A stretch of 64,000 bases of DNA from Patescibacteria group bacterium (GCA_031082005.1 JAVHLR010000001.1:191251-255250), one strand, 5' to 3'; positions 25,719 to 34,507 are shown, counted from the first letter of the stretch. Notes: generated from the letters alone by a model not told the origin. Numbers and translations: made by a program.

Positions 25719-27434
25719 ATGGCTAGCCGTAACAGTCTGCCGTGCGTCATCGAGAGCCGATTGCCCGACAAAGGCGGCCGTAAGCGCGTCCTGCGCTACG
25801 AGCTTCTTTCTGTCCTGGGGCAGGGCGGGATGGCCACGGTTTACCTGGCCAACGACCTAACTCCTCCGGACTGGTACCGCGAAGCCAACGGCGACAAGCC
25901 GCGGCGCGTGGTGCTGAAGTACCCGCATGAGGAGGTTTTGCAGATTTCGGTCGACGCGCTCGACCGCTTCGTCAGGGAGGCCAACCTCCTCAAGTCCGTG
26001 AACCACCCGAACGTGGTGCGGATTTGGAACATGGGTGTGGATCAGGACACTCACCCCTTCATCGTGATGGAGCTGGTTGAGGACGCCCAGAGTCTCGACG
26101 CTCTGAAAGTGAAGTATTGGGAGAATTTCCTGAACGACCAGGGCAAGTCGGAGAACGGCAAGATCGAGCGATCGCTTGTTCCTGTCTCTATGCTTGTTCC
26201 GTTGTTGCGCCAGGTGCTCGACGCGCTTGAGGCGCTGCACGCCAAGAACATCGTGCATCGCGACATCAAGCCCGAGAACATCCTGGTGACGGATCAGGAT
26301 GGCCGAGACGTGGTGAAGCTGACGGACCTGGGGATCTCCAAGAACCTTACTCCGCAGCCCGGGCCAAGTCTCACGAGCCAAGGCGTGATCGTCGGGACGC
26401 CGTATTACATGTCGCCTGAAGCCGCGATGGAATGCAAAATCCATCCGGTGACGCGCGAGACATGGTACGTCGGTCCGTACAGCGATTTTTGGTCTCTCGG
26501 TGCATCGGCTTTCGAGCTCGTCACGGGCTTCCTGCCTTTCGACGCGGACGCCAACGAGTTGCGCAAGCCGACCAACGGAGCGCGTTCGGAGATCATGGCC
26601 GAGCAGCTCATGGCGCGGCTCGTCCTGGCCAAGGTCGTCGACAGCCAGATCGGTCACCGCGACATCAAGGACTTCGTCCATGATCCGAATCCGCATATGG
26701 TCGAGTTCATAGACCTGTGCCTGATCAAGGATCCGTGGGATCGGCCTAAGGACGCGACAGCGTTGCGTAAGCTGCTCGACAAAGCCGAGGAGTGGGAACG
26801 TCGGCACAAACTGCCCTTCTCGTTGCCCGGCAAAAGCACCTCATGGCGCGAAGCCGATTCCCTGGCTCCGACACGCGAACTGGTTTCGAATCCGCCACCA
26901 CAGACTCCGGCAGTATCTTCGGAAGTGACCGGACGCAGTAGGTTGTCCAGGATTAAAGTCGCTTGGGTACCTGTAGCTATCCTGGCGTTCGGGACCCTCG
27001 TGCTGCTGGCCTGGCTGTTCGATCTGCATGGGCGGTTCTATGACTCACGACCTGCGCTTCAGGATTCAGCAGCCGCATCGGGTTCGTTCCTGTCATCTAC
27101 AGCTCCGCCAGTCGCTTCGACAGTTTCACCAGCCACCGCTACGGCTTCAGCCAAGCGCACGCCAGGATCTGGGCCGGAGCCAGGCTCTCGTGCCTATGGA
27201 ATCTACCGGAGTGGCGTGTCCGCTTACGCGGCTGGGAATTGCTCCCAGGCCAAACGCTTCATGAACGGGGTCTTGGCGGTCCATCCGTCGTTCCCTCCGG
27301 CCATGAAGGTTCTGGGCGAGTGCGCGTTGCGCGGCAAGCGCTTCGACGAAGCTCGGCAGTATCTTGAGCTGTACCAGTCGTTCGACGGCGTCGAGCCATT
27401 GTCGGCTGAAGCGCAGAAGTTCCTGGCCCGGTAG
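25719..27434 (+). CDS. Membrane Ser/Thr protein kinase (PknB-like) with C-terminal TPR-like region
   Basis: 571 residues, ATG with AAAGGA SD. Kinase domain ~27-355: Gly-loop Gly-Gln-Gly-Gly-Met near 34-38, Lys67, His-Arg-Asp at 180-182 with Lys184 and Asn187, Asp204-Leu-Gly instead of DFG, and Ser-Pro-Glu at 232-234. All catalytic residues are kept. A Ser/Pro-rich linker, a single membrane helix at about 411-431 and a Thr/Ala/Pro-rich stretch lead to ~70 residues resembling tetratricopeptide helices outside the membrane. It probably phosphorylates cytoplasmic targets in response to an external signal. No phosphatase gene is adjacent. Own promoter and terminator. Confidence 0.9.
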   Translation: MASRNSLPCVIESRLPDKGGRKRVLRYELLSVLGQGGMATVYLANDLTPPDWYREANGDKPRRVVLKYPHEEVLQISVDALDRFVREANLLKSVNHPNVVRIWNMGVDQDTHPFIVMELVEDAQSLDALKVKYWENFLNDQGKSENGKIERSLVPVSMLVPLLRQVLDALEALHAKNIVHRDIKPENILVTDQDGRDVVKLTDLGISKNLTPQPGPSLTSQGVIVGTPYYMSPEAAMECKIHPVTRETWYVGPYSDFWSLGASAFELVTGFLPFDADANELRKPTNGARSEIMAEQLMARLVLAKVVDSQIGHRDIKDFVHDPNPHMVEFIDLCLIKDPWDRPKDATALRKLLDKAEEWERRHKLPFSLPGKSTSWREADSLAPTRELVSNPPPQTPAVSSEVTGRSRLSRIKVAWVPVAILAFGTLVLLAWLFDLHGRFYDSRPALQDSAAASGSFLSSTAPPVASTVSPATATASAKRTPGSGPEPGSRAYGIYRSGVSAYAAGNCSQAKRFMNGVLAVHPSFPPAMKVLGECALRGKRFDEARQYLELYQSFDGVEPLSAEAQKFLAR

Positions 27435-27450
27435 TATCTCCTTCCTCATG

Positions 27451-27480
27451 AACCCCCGACGGTCTTGCTGTCGGGGGTTT
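27451..27480 (+). terminator. Terminator of the Ser/Thr kinase gene
   Basis: AACCCCCGAC / GTCGGGGGTT 10-bp stem, then TTTCACG. Confidence 0.85.
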
Positions 27481-27580
27481 CACGCTGACGGATAGAGCAA
27501 ATATCCGAAAAGATCCGACAGGTTTCGTCTGCGTGGGACTTCGTGTAACCTAAGAATATTCGTAGAGGGGAGTGTGCTCT

Positions 27581-27940
27581 TTGGAAACTATGGGTTTGGC
27601 CTTGAGCCGTGAGCAAAACAGGCAGAAGGCTTTCTGCGCGATGGTATTCGACGCCTTGACCTGTCTTGAAGACATGTCATGGATGGAAGAACATCGTGGG
27701 TTAGCGAATGGCTTGTTCGTTAAGCACGGGGAAACTACCGTCCGTGCCTGTCTGCTCTTCCACGCTTCTTACGGCAGTTCCCCTCCGGTCGGGGAAACCG
27801 CTTACTGCTTCGACTTCCCCGGGCCTGACTCTTTCCTGGCCATGATGTACGCGCTGGGGAAGGCTCGACTCGAACCGGATCTTTTCTCTGCCATCTGCAG
27901 GGTCTGCAGGATAAGAGAGGATTTGTCGGTAGGGCCGTGA
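27581..27940 (+). CDS. Unrecognised 119-aa protein, TTG start
   Basis: TTG 27581 is chosen because AGAGGGGAG ends 8 nt upstream; a GTG at 27572 overlaps that SD. Soluble and mixed alpha/beta, with four Cys (two in Ile-Cys-Arg-Val-Cys near the C-terminus). No family recognised. Monocistronic, between two terminators. Confidence 0.6.
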   Translation: METMGLALSREQNRQKAFCAMVFDALTCLEDMSWMEEHRGLANGLFVKHGETTVRACLLFHASYGSSPPVGETAYCFDFPGPDSFLAMMYALGKARLEPDLFSAICRVCRIREDLSVGP

Positions 27941-27987
27941 CGCCTTCCCGCACTACTCGTCCTATCCACGGATCCTGTTCCGCAAAC

Positions 27988-28022
27988 GCCCCGACGGTCC
28001 TCACCGCCGGGGCTCTTCTTTT
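27988..28022 (+). terminator. Terminator
   Basis: GCCCCGACGG / CCGCCGGGGC arms followed by TCTTCTTTTTG. Confidence 0.8.
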
Positions 28023-28090
28023 TGATGCGGCTTATTTCCGGGTGCGATAGATTGCCTCTCGTCTCCTTTCAAGCTAAACTGAACCCGCTT

Positions 28091-28648
28091 ATGATCGCAA
28101 CTTTACGCGGGAAAGTCCTGGAAGTACATGCATTTTTTTTGGTTTTGGAGGTCAACGGAATCGGCTATCAGATCAAGTCATCTTCGCCGATATTGTCCAA
28201 GACGCAGGCCGGTGAAGATCGCCTCTTCTATATCCACGATCACGTCCGTGAGGACGTGCGCGACCTGTATGGTTTCGGTTCTTGGAGCGAGCAGGAATTT
28301 TTCGAGAAGTTGCTCGGTATCTCGGGTGTCGGTCCCAAAGTGGCCTTGACGCTCATGTCCGTCGGCCCGCTCGAACAAGTGAAGTCGGCCGTCATGCGTG
28401 GCGACTTGTCTCTCCTGACTTCGGTACCTGGAGTCGGCAAGAAGACGGCGCAAAAAATCATCCTTGAACTCAAAGGTCTGCTCGTCGAAGACGAATCCAC
28501 CCTGCCCGGTGACTCGGAGGTCGCGGATGCGCTCGTCTCGCTCGGTTACACTTTGCAGCAAGCGCGTGAAGCTTTGAAATCCGTCCCGTCCGAAATTTTG
28601 TCCATCCCCGAAAGGATAAAGATCGCTTTGAAGTATTTAGGCAAATGA
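28091..28648 (+). CDS. ruvA: Holliday junction DNA helicase subunit RuvA
   Basis: 185 residues from ATG 28091, where the family start (Met-Ile-Ala-Thr-Leu-Arg-Gly) is found. OB-fold ~1-65, then two helix-hairpin-helix motifs (Ile-Ser-Gly-Val-Gly-Pro-Lys near 79 and Val-Pro-Gly-Val-Gly-Lys-Lys near 114), then the RuvB-binding C-terminal three-helix part at ~142-185. It binds four-way junctions and loads RuvB; ruvB is not in this window. No SD. The stop overlaps the start of the FemAB-like gene (ATGA). Confidence 0.95.
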   Translation: MIATLRGKVLEVHAFFLVLEVNGIGYQIKSSSPILSKTQAGEDRLFYIHDHVREDVRDLYGFGSWSEQEFFEKLLGISGVGPKVALTLMSVGPLEQVKSAVMRGDLSLLTSVPGVGKKTAQKIILELKGLLVEDESTLPGDSEVADALVSLGYTLQQAREALKSVPSEILSIPERIKIALKYLGK

Positions 28649-29673
28649 ACCTCATCGAAATAAATGATCGCGAGCGATGGGATGCTTGGCAGCGTTCCCA
28701 GGTCTTGTCGCAATTCACGCAATCCTGGGCTTGGGGCGAACTGCGCGGAGAGGGTGGAGCGCCAGTCAGGCGTTTTGTCCTTCAGGACGAAACAGGGGAA
28801 TGGCTCGCCGCGGCACAGATGAGTTACCGTGCCAAAAAATTCAACACAGGTTTTTGGCGTGCGGAACGCGGACCGGTTTTCGCTTCGACGCTTTCGGCAG
28901 AAAAGAAGATAGAAACATTTTGGGAATTTTGCCGTCAGTTGGATGCACAGAAGGGATTGCATGATCGTTCGTTGTTCTGGCGCTTCGAACCGAGCGTCGA
29001 ACTCGAGGAGTCGCAGGGTATGATGACGACATCTTTTCGCCGCGCCTCCCACGGCGATCCCTCTTCGACACTGATCTTGGACGTATCGCGGACGCAGGAT
29101 GAGATTTTGGCCGGCATGCACGAGAAGACGCGCTACAATATCCGGCTCGCCGGACGCAAAGGTGTGACGACGCGTATCGCCGACAAACCTTCCGACCTGG
29201 AAGCGTTTCTTGATCTTGCCATCGAGACGGCTGCACGCGACGGGTTCATGCAGTATGGTCGCGAACATCTGAAGCGCACTTACCAGGTGATGCATTCCAA
29301 CGGCTTGGCGCAGATCCGCTTGGCCGAGCATCAGGGAAAGATACTCGTCGCCGATATGGAGATGCTCTTCGGCGATACTGTAACGTACCTCCACGGCGCA
29401 TCCTCATCCGCTTCGCGCAATCTCATGGCACCGTATCTGGTGCATTGGGATGCGATCGTCGATGCGCAGCGCAGAGGTTTCAAATACTACGATTTTTGGG
29501 GCATCAACCCGCAATCGAAAGCTATGTATTATTACCGCGATGCCTGGGAAGGCATCACGCGATTCAAACTCGGCTTCGGCGGACGCCGCGTAAACTACAT
29601 CGGTACTTGGGATCTGCCGCTGAATTATTTCTTGTATCGTTTGGTGTACATCAAAGAGATTTTGAGGGGATAA
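28645..29673 (+). CDS. FemAB/MurM-like aminoacyltransferase
   Basis: 342 residues with two GNAT-like halves. Features of FemABX/MurM proteins: an N-terminal Gln-Ser-Trp-Ala-Trp-Gly, a central Thr-Arg-Tyr-Asn-Ile-Arg-Leu-Ala, and a C-terminal Tyr-Tyr-Asp-Phe-Trp-Gly followed by Gly-Ile-Thr-Arg-Phe-Lys-Leu-Gly-Phe-Gly. Such enzymes add amino acids from aminoacyl-tRNA to the peptidoglycan precursor stem peptide. Translationally coupled to ruvA by ATGA overlap, an arrangement without obvious functional link. Confidence 0.88.
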   Translation: MNLIEINDRERWDAWQRSQVLSQFTQSWAWGELRGEGGAPVRRFVLQDETGEWLAAAQMSYRAKKFNTGFWRAERGPVFASTLSAEKKIETFWEFCRQLDAQKGLHDRSLFWRFEPSVELEESQGMMTTSFRRASHGDPSSTLILDVSRTQDEILAGMHEKTRYNIRLAGRKGVTTRIADKPSDLEAFLDLAIETAARDGFMQYGREHLKRTYQVMHSNGLAQIRLAEHQGKILVADMEMLFGDTVTYLHGASSSASRNLMAPYLVHWDAIVDAQRRGFKYYDFWGINPQSKAMYYYRDAWEGITRFKLGFGGRRVNYIGTWDLPLNYFLYRLVYIKEILRG

Positions 29674-29704
29674 CCTCCCACGCCATCTTTTGTTCTCAAA
29701 GAAT

Positions 29705-29792
29705 CGTCATTGCGAGGAGCGTGAAAGAAACCGTAGGGCGACACGGCAATCTTACATTGTGGCAAGATTACTTCGCTGTGCTCGCAACGACG
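29705..29792. repeat. Dispersed palindromic repeat, family E
   Basis: 88 bp with outer arms CGTCATTGCGAG / CTCGCAACGACG and inner GGCAATCT / AGATTACT arms. It resembles the widespread REP-type sequence of this form. Confidence 0.7.
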
Positions 29793-29824
29793 GATCAGCC
29801 GATTCGTTATCTTAAAAAAGTTTA

Positions 29825-29848
29825 ACCCCGGTGTGGTCACACCGGGGT
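29825..29848 (-). terminator. Terminator of the kinase/vWA/PK-like operon
   Basis: ACCCCGGTGT / ACACCGGGGT stem. On the minus strand it is followed by TAAACTTTTTT, 6 nt after the stop at 29855. Confidence 0.85.
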
Positions 29849-29854
29849 CTTGAG

Positions 29855-30778
29855 TCAGTTGGCGTATTCGCGCCGGAACGCCTCGAAGACGTTCATGGCG
29901 CGAGCCAACAAGTTTCCTTTCAGGCACAGCTCGTCGCACAACATCATGTTGCGGTAACCGATGTCGTAGAGCCAGGCTAGTTCGGAGAAGTCCACGCATT
30001 CCGGCACAGGGCCATTGATGCAGGAAAGGAGAAGACGGGAAGCGACGCAGGCTTGCGGATCTTTTTCGAGCACAAGCTTGGTCGCTTTGAGGACGTCGTG
30101 CGGTCGATCGACCTCCACGTACAGGTCGCCGCGTGCCGCGACAAGCGTTATGCCGTCGCTTTTCTCGAAATCCTTGGCGACATACTCGAGCCCGCGACGC
30201 GATTCGATCTTGAGCATGATCTGCGCGTCAGTGCCGATCAGTTCACGAAAAAGGTCGACATCGCGTTGCTCCTCGACGTACGAGAGGAACCAGCGTTTGA
30301 TGCCCGCTTTCTTCACTCGTTCGATCTTGGCCAGCTCCTGTGCGGTGAAGATGGGTCCTAGTACTTCGAGTGCCGGATCGCGTACGTGCAGCGATTCTCC
30401 TTCACGTACTTTGTAGTGTGGACCTCCGACGAAGACTAGCCTTAGCCCATCCTCCTCCAGGTGATGCAGCTGCGCGCCGTCTGCCCCGGCCTTGAACAGC
30501 ACATCGCTGGGCGTCGGAACCCTGATCGGATGGTTGAGCCGGATGTCCAAATGGTCCTCGTTCGGTAGCACTTCGGCGATCCGTAGTTGTCTGCCTTTGA
30601 CGTCGAACCAAAGGGGAACGTCAGCTTGCGCCGACGCGATGGCTAGTTCCTGCTCCAACTCGGTCTGCGACATCATCGCGCTGTTCAGGCGGATGCCCGC
30701 GATGCGCTCGTCATCAGCGAACTCGAGGAAGTGGGGGAAGCTGGGCCAGAGAGTCACGAAGAGTTTGAGGTCTGCCAT
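29855..30778 (-). CDS. Pyruvate kinase-like enzyme lacking the C-terminal domain
   Basis: 307 residues; ATG 30778 is 2 nt after the stop of the vWA gene. Pyruvate-kinase features in order: an N-terminal Val-Thr-Leu-Trp-Pro strand, Asp59-Val-Lys-Gly-Arg-Gln-Leu-Arg (like DTKGPEIR), a short B-domain-like insert ~80-135, Phe-Thr-Ala-Gln-Glu-Leu, Lys190-Ile-Glu192 (catalytic Lys and metal Glu) and Ala-Arg-Gly-Asp218-Leu. The ~130-residue C-terminal allosteric domain is absent. It could be a real PEP/pyruvate enzyme, a relative acting on another 2-oxoacid, or a regulatory target of the kinase upstream. Last gene of a three-gene operon. Confidence 0.75.
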   Translation of the reverse strand: MADLKLFVTLWPSFPHFLEFADDERIAGIRLNSAMMSQTELEQELAIASAQADVPLWFDVKGRQLRIAEVLPNEDHLDIRLNHPIRVPTPSDVLFKAGADGAQLHHLEEDGLRLVFVGGPHYKVREGESLHVRDPALEVLGPIFTAQELAKIERVKKAGIKRWFLSYVEEQRDVDLFRELIGTDAQIMLKIESRRGLEYVAKDFEKSDGITLVAARGDLYVEVDRPHDVLKATKLVLEKDPQACVASRLLLSCINGPVPECVDFSELAWLYDIGYRNMMLCDELCLKGNLLARAMNVFEAFRREYAN

Positions 30779-30780
30779 GG

Positions 30781-31782
30781 CTAGTCGTCCAAGAGCGACT
30801 TGGTCTTCTTGCCTCTGGCAGCCCCGAGCAACCTGGACTTGCCGCGAGCCGAGGTGTCGTCCTTGGGCGGAGGGCTCGAAGAAGCTGCAACGACGTGGAT
30901 AGTCGAAAGAGCTTTCGAGACGATGGCCACCTGCTCCGACGTCTGCCGTCCCTTGATCTCGTCCCGGAAGTAGGGGACTCTGTCGGTCTCGAGAGCCAGA
31001 AGGCCGAACGTCACGTCCACGACGCGTTCCGGGACATCTAGGTCGGAGATGCGTTCTTCTCCGATGAGCTTCGCCCAGTCGCTGCGTATCCGTCTGTCGG
31101 TCGTGCTCATCCTGTCGCCGTGCCCTTCCTCGTAGGTCTTGCGGATCAGGTAGACGGAATACTTGGCGCACAGTTCGGCGAAGACGGCTCTGGTCGTGAT
31201 GCTCTCCTGCAAATTCACGTGGCAGTAGCGCTTGGCCAGGTCGGGCTCGATCCTGTCATACGGAGATTCGTCACCGATGAAGATCATGACCGGCTTGCGG
31301 ATCGCCTTGGGGAAGGCGACGTTACGTGCGAAGTACAGGGCGGCCAACTCATACGTCTCGTATGTCTGACCGCCGCCGCCACCTTCGATGACGAGCTCCT
31401 GGAGCCGCGTCTTGATGTCAGTCCCCTTGGTGAAAGGGCGTACTTGCAACGGATACGTCTCGTTGTTCCTTGCATCGCCAATAGCCGCGAAGCTGATCTC
31501 CATGTCCTTGCCCAAGTATTCCTGACCCTCGAGTTCGAGGTACGGGGCTTTGGAGAAGATGACTCCTGGCCATTTGCCCATCGACCCTGTCTGATCGCAG
31601 ATGAAGATGAGCGGCCAAGAGCACTGTGTGGAGATGGTCTTCGGCACGAGATCCTGGCATGTCCTGCCGCTCCCTCGCGCTTCTTCGTAGCTCCTCCCTG
31701 CGTGCGCGACGTATTGCTGACGTGCTTGCGCGAAATCATGCCCTTGCCAACAACCCGGTTCGTAATCAGCGCCTTCTGCCAT
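30781..31782 (-). CDS. von Willebrand factor A domain protein
   Basis: 333 residues, ATG with AAGGAG SD that overlaps the upstream stop. vWA fold with MIDAS motif Asp63-Gln-Thr65-Gly-Ser67, a Gly-rich loop and Thr near 139, and a later Ile-Gly-Asp-Glu strand. It therefore binds a divalent metal and probably a protein partner. No signal peptide, so it acts in the cytoplasm. The C-terminal ~50 residues are a Ser/Pro/Lys/Arg-rich tail, a plausible phosphorylation site for the kinase encoded just upstream (inference). Confidence 0.82.
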   Translation of the reverse strand: MAEGADYEPGCWQGHDFAQARQQYVAHAGRSYEEARGSGRTCQDLVPKTISTQCSWPLIFICDQTGSMGKWPGVIFSKAPYLELEGQEYLGKDMEISFAAIGDARNNETYPLQVRPFTKGTDIKTRLQELVIEGGGGGQTYETYELAALYFARNVAFPKAIRKPVMIFIGDESPYDRIEPDLAKRYCHVNLQESITTRAVFAELCAKYSVYLIRKTYEEGHGDRMSTTDRRIRSDWAKLIGEERISDLDVPERVVDVTFGLLALETDRVPYFRDEIKGRQTSEQVAIVSKALSTIHVVAASSSPPPKDDTSARGKSRLLGAARGKKTKSLLDD

Positions 31783-31794
31783 GTCGTGCTCCTT

Positions 31795-32829
31795 TCATTC
31801 TCCTGCGATCTTCTTCATGTCCGTATGGATACGTCCGAACGACTGCTGTCTGACTTTGCGGAATGACTCCGTCAGGTCTTCCTGTGACCAGTTCGGCCGT
31901 CCCAACAGATCCCTGACGACCAACCGTTTGATGAACTTGCAGAGCGGCCCGGGTGTATCGGACGGGACGCTCAAACGTGCGACAGAGTCGTACGTTCCGC
32001 TCAAGGCATAGACCAGAGTCTTGCCCAGGCTGAACAGGTCGGATTCCGGGAGCAGCGGTTTTTCCTCCATCTGCTCCGGAGGCGCGAACTGTTCGGTGTA
32101 TCCCTTGGGTTTCGTGCTGGCTGTCGGTCTTATGCAGGTCAGTCCGAAGTCCACGAGCGAGATGCGGTGTTTCTTCGCATCCACGATGATGTTCTGCGGC
32201 TTGATGTCGCCGTGGATCACTCCCTCAAAGTGCAGGAACTGCAGCGTGTTGAGGACGCGATCCGCGATCCAGGCTACGTTTTCCGCGTCGAGCGCACCGA
32301 CTTTCTGCACGAGTTGCTCGAGCGTCGGCCCTGGCACATAGCTCATGACGAGCACGAGGCTGCCGTCGTCCATCCGCAACAGATCTTTCATGTGCGGCAG
32401 GCAATAGTGCCCCAGGTTCCAGATCGCCTTGGCTTCTTCGAGCAGAATGGCCTCATGCGCGGGGCTGTGCAGGAATCCCTGCTTCAGGCACACCGGTTCT
32501 TTCGCCACCCTATGTTCGGCCTTGTACGTCACGCCGAATCCGCCTTCCGCGATTTTGGATACGATGCGGTAGTTGCCGATCGTCTTGTCAGGCTTGTGGA
32601 CCTGCTGATGCTCCCGTCTTTTCGTCGGGTCAGACAGGACGGCGTAGGCATACGAAACGAGTTCGAGTTTTTCCTCATCGCCTTCCACACCGTCCGGGTA
32701 GTACTTGGCGGTCAACGCATTGCACGCGGCCGCCAGGACCTCTGATCCGGCATGCGGATGGACCTGGAGTATTTGATAGAGATCCTCCAGGGTCAGGTTG
32801 TGTCGCTGCGATCCCTGTGTTCCGCCCAT
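31795..32829 (-). CDS. J-domain-like/Ser-Thr protein kinase fusion
   Basis: 344 residues, ATG 32829 with AAGGAGAG SD. Residues ~13-75 resemble a J domain (Leu-Tyr-Gln-Ile-Leu, then Lys-Tyr-Tyr-Pro-Asp-Gly, then Ala-Tyr-Ala-Val-Leu-Ser-Asp), but HPD is Tyr44-Pro45-Asp46, so DnaK stimulation is doubtful. Kinase domain ~86-340: Glu-Gly-Gly-Phe-Gly near 95-99, Lys116, His206-Gly-Asp208 with Lys210 and Asn213, Asp227-Phe-Gly, Ala249-Pro-Pro-Glu. It should be active. No membrane segment. First gene of the operon with vWA and PK-like proteins. Confidence 0.85.
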   Translation of the reverse strand: MGGTQGSQRHNLTLEDLYQILQVHPHAGSEVLAAACNALTAKYYPDGVEGDEEKLELVSYAYAVLSDPTKRREHQQVHKPDKTIGNYRIVSKIAEGGFGVTYKAEHRVAKEPVCLKQGFLHSPAHEAILLEEAKAIWNLGHYCLPHMKDLLRMDDGSLVLVMSYVPGPTLEQLVQKVGALDAENVAWIADRVLNTLQFLHFEGVIHGDIKPQNIIVDAKKHRISLVDFGLTCIRPTASTKPKGYTEQFAPPEQMEEKPLLPESDLFSLGKTLVYALSGTYDSVARLSVPSDTPGPLCKFIKRLVVRDLLGRPNWSQEDLTESFRKVRQQSFGRIHTDMKKIAGE

Positions 32830-32862
32830 GTCGGCCTCTCCTTGTTGTCAACGAACAAGGTT

Positions 32863-32891
32863 TACTTACGTCATTGCTGCGTTTAAGTCAA
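32863..32891 (-). promoter_or_regulatory. Promoter of the kinase/vWA/PK-like operon
   Basis: On the minus strand TTGACT, 17-nt spacer, TAAGTA. Back-to-back with the plus-strand promoter at 32915-32943. Confidence 0.65.
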
Positions 32892-32914
32892 TGATTGAGT
32901 CCGACGGTCCCGAC

Positions 32915-32943
32915 TTGACTGAATCGCCGATTTTTGTTAAGAA
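32915..32943 (+). promoter_or_regulatory. Promoter of the divergent coiled-coil gene
   Basis: TTGACT, 17-nt spacer, TAAGAA. The two divergent -35 boxes are 23 nt apart, so one factor could control both genes. Confidence 0.65.
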
Positions 32944-32979
32944 AACACGTTGTTCTTTCCATCTAAGGGAGGTAGATCC

Positions 32980-34491
32980 ATGACCCAAAACGTTGATCCT
33001 CGGTCACGGCGCTTCAGCCGTTACCACTGTTCAAGCAATACGCCGCCGGCGCTGGAAGCCATCCTGCGCTCGCTAGGCAAACTTAGCCGATCCAGAGGCG
33101 GCATCGCCAACAGGCAAGCGGTACGCTCCCTCGCGCAGAGGGCGGATCCTCACTACCACGACAAAGGGAAGTCGGACGACCTGTGTCGCTTCCTCATCAA
33201 CACCAGCGTCTTGCTGGAGACTACTGCAGGATCGCGGCTGTACTATGACGAAACGCGTGCGGCGCACGTTTTCGCATGTTGTCAGGAAGGTCGCGAGCCT
33301 GATCAGGCGGCGGATGCGGAAGAACGTCTGCGCGAAATCATGTGCGCAAACTCCGCGCCGGACGAGTCAGTGTCCGGACCCGCGACGGGCCGATCAGTGA
33401 GTGCGGCGCCGCCGACGCAATCTACCGTCGATGTTCAGCGATCGGAGACGGACGCGCCGCACGCTCTGCATGTCATCTTCCTCACGCCGATCGAGTACGA
33501 TTTGTGGGTGTGTATCCAGAGCATGGCGACTGATGATTCCGGCAGATACACGGTGCAGATCCCGTCTGCCGTGGACAGGCTGTATCACGAATGGGCATCT
33601 TCGCAGCTGAAGTGCACTCCCGACGAGTACGCTGCGGGACTCGCTATCTACATCTCCAAGGGTCTGCTGAAACGGTTGGACGGATCTGAAGAATATGTCT
33701 TCATGCAAGATCCGACCACCATCCACGCAGTTGAGGTTCCGGAACGGCCGGTGAAGCAAGTCAGTCGGCAAGACTTGGACGCTGTCTCCGCTTTGGAGCA
33801 CGAATTCCGGTTACGGCAGGACGTTGCTTTGGGCCAGAGCTTGGCTGACGCGCTCGACGGCATAGTCCCGCCAGACAAGATGCAGAGTGCCTACACTAAG
33901 TTCGTGGGTGGTCCGAACACCATCACGCACAAGTACAGCTACTGGGGCATCATCTGGCGCCAACCTACGGAGGGGTCGCATGAGACCTACGTCTGCCTGC
34001 CCGGCTTCGAGCGGTTCACGCTGGAGCTGAAGGAACCGATCCAGGATACGGCACAAGCCGATCCGTTGCAGTCATCCACCATGCCAAGCCCTGCTCCGGA
34101 TCCCGATGATGATTTCGTGGGTCCGCCCTCCGAGCGACGCGTGATCATCACCCCACCGCCAGCCGGTTCTTTCCCTGCGCTCGAAGCTTCGTCGCCGGCC
34201 GACGCTTCTGCTGCGGAAGACGAACAAAAACGTCGCCGCATCGAGGCCATGGAAGACGACGAGCTGCAGCGCAAGCTCGAAGAGTGGCGCCGCATGCTCG
34301 AGACTCTCCCTCATTCCATTCTTCTTGCCGAGGACGAACTCCGTAACAGGGCACGGGCGCGCAAACGCAACCAGCTCGCCGCCCGACTCGAAACGTTGCG
34401 CGCCGAGCAGCAGCGTCTCGAGAACGAGGCGCGAGACAAAGCGGCTGAAGCAGAGCGTCTAGCTGCGGATCTGGCCGCGCTCGACAGATAG
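32980..34491 (+). CDS. Unrecognised 503-aa protein with C-terminal coiled coil
   Basis: ATG 32980 with AAGGGAGG SD. Cytoplasmic. An N-terminal basic segment and helical region ~20-110 and a second folded region ~155-345 (beta and helix) are separated by low-complexity acidic or Pro-rich linkers (~115-150 and ~350-410). The last ~95 residues form a strongly charged coiled coil rich in Glu/Arg/Ala. No family recognised. Divergent from the J-kinase operon with facing promoters, suggesting a shared process. Confidence 0.7.
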   Translation: MTQNVDPRSRRFSRYHCSSNTPPALEAILRSLGKLSRSRGGIANRQAVRSLAQRADPHYHDKGKSDDLCRFLINTSVLLETTAGSRLYYDETRAAHVFACCQEGREPDQAADAEERLREIMCANSAPDESVSGPATGRSVSAAPPTQSTVDVQRSETDAPHALHVIFLTPIEYDLWVCIQSMATDDSGRYTVQIPSAVDRLYHEWASSQLKCTPDEYAAGLAIYISKGLLKRLDGSEEYVFMQDPTTIHAVEVPERPVKQVSRQDLDAVSALEHEFRLRQDVALGQSLADALDGIVPPDKMQSAYTKFVGGPNTITHKYSYWGIIWRQPTEGSHETYVCLPGFERFTLELKEPIQDTAQADPLQSSTMPSPAPDPDDDFVGPPSERRVIITPPPAGSFPALEASSPADASAAEDEQKRRRIEAMEDDELQRKLEEWRRMLETLPHSILLAEDELRNRARARKRNQLAARLETLRAEQQRLENEARDKAAEAERLAADLAALDR

Positions 34492-34507
34492 TCCCACCCG
34501 AACTAAA

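Noticed and set aside
29855-31171. Long minus-strand reading frame extending the PK-like gene into the vWA gene
   Set aside because: The first ~130 codons are another frame of the vWA coding region, and pyruvate-kinase similarity begins at the ATG at 30778, 2 nt after the vWA stop.
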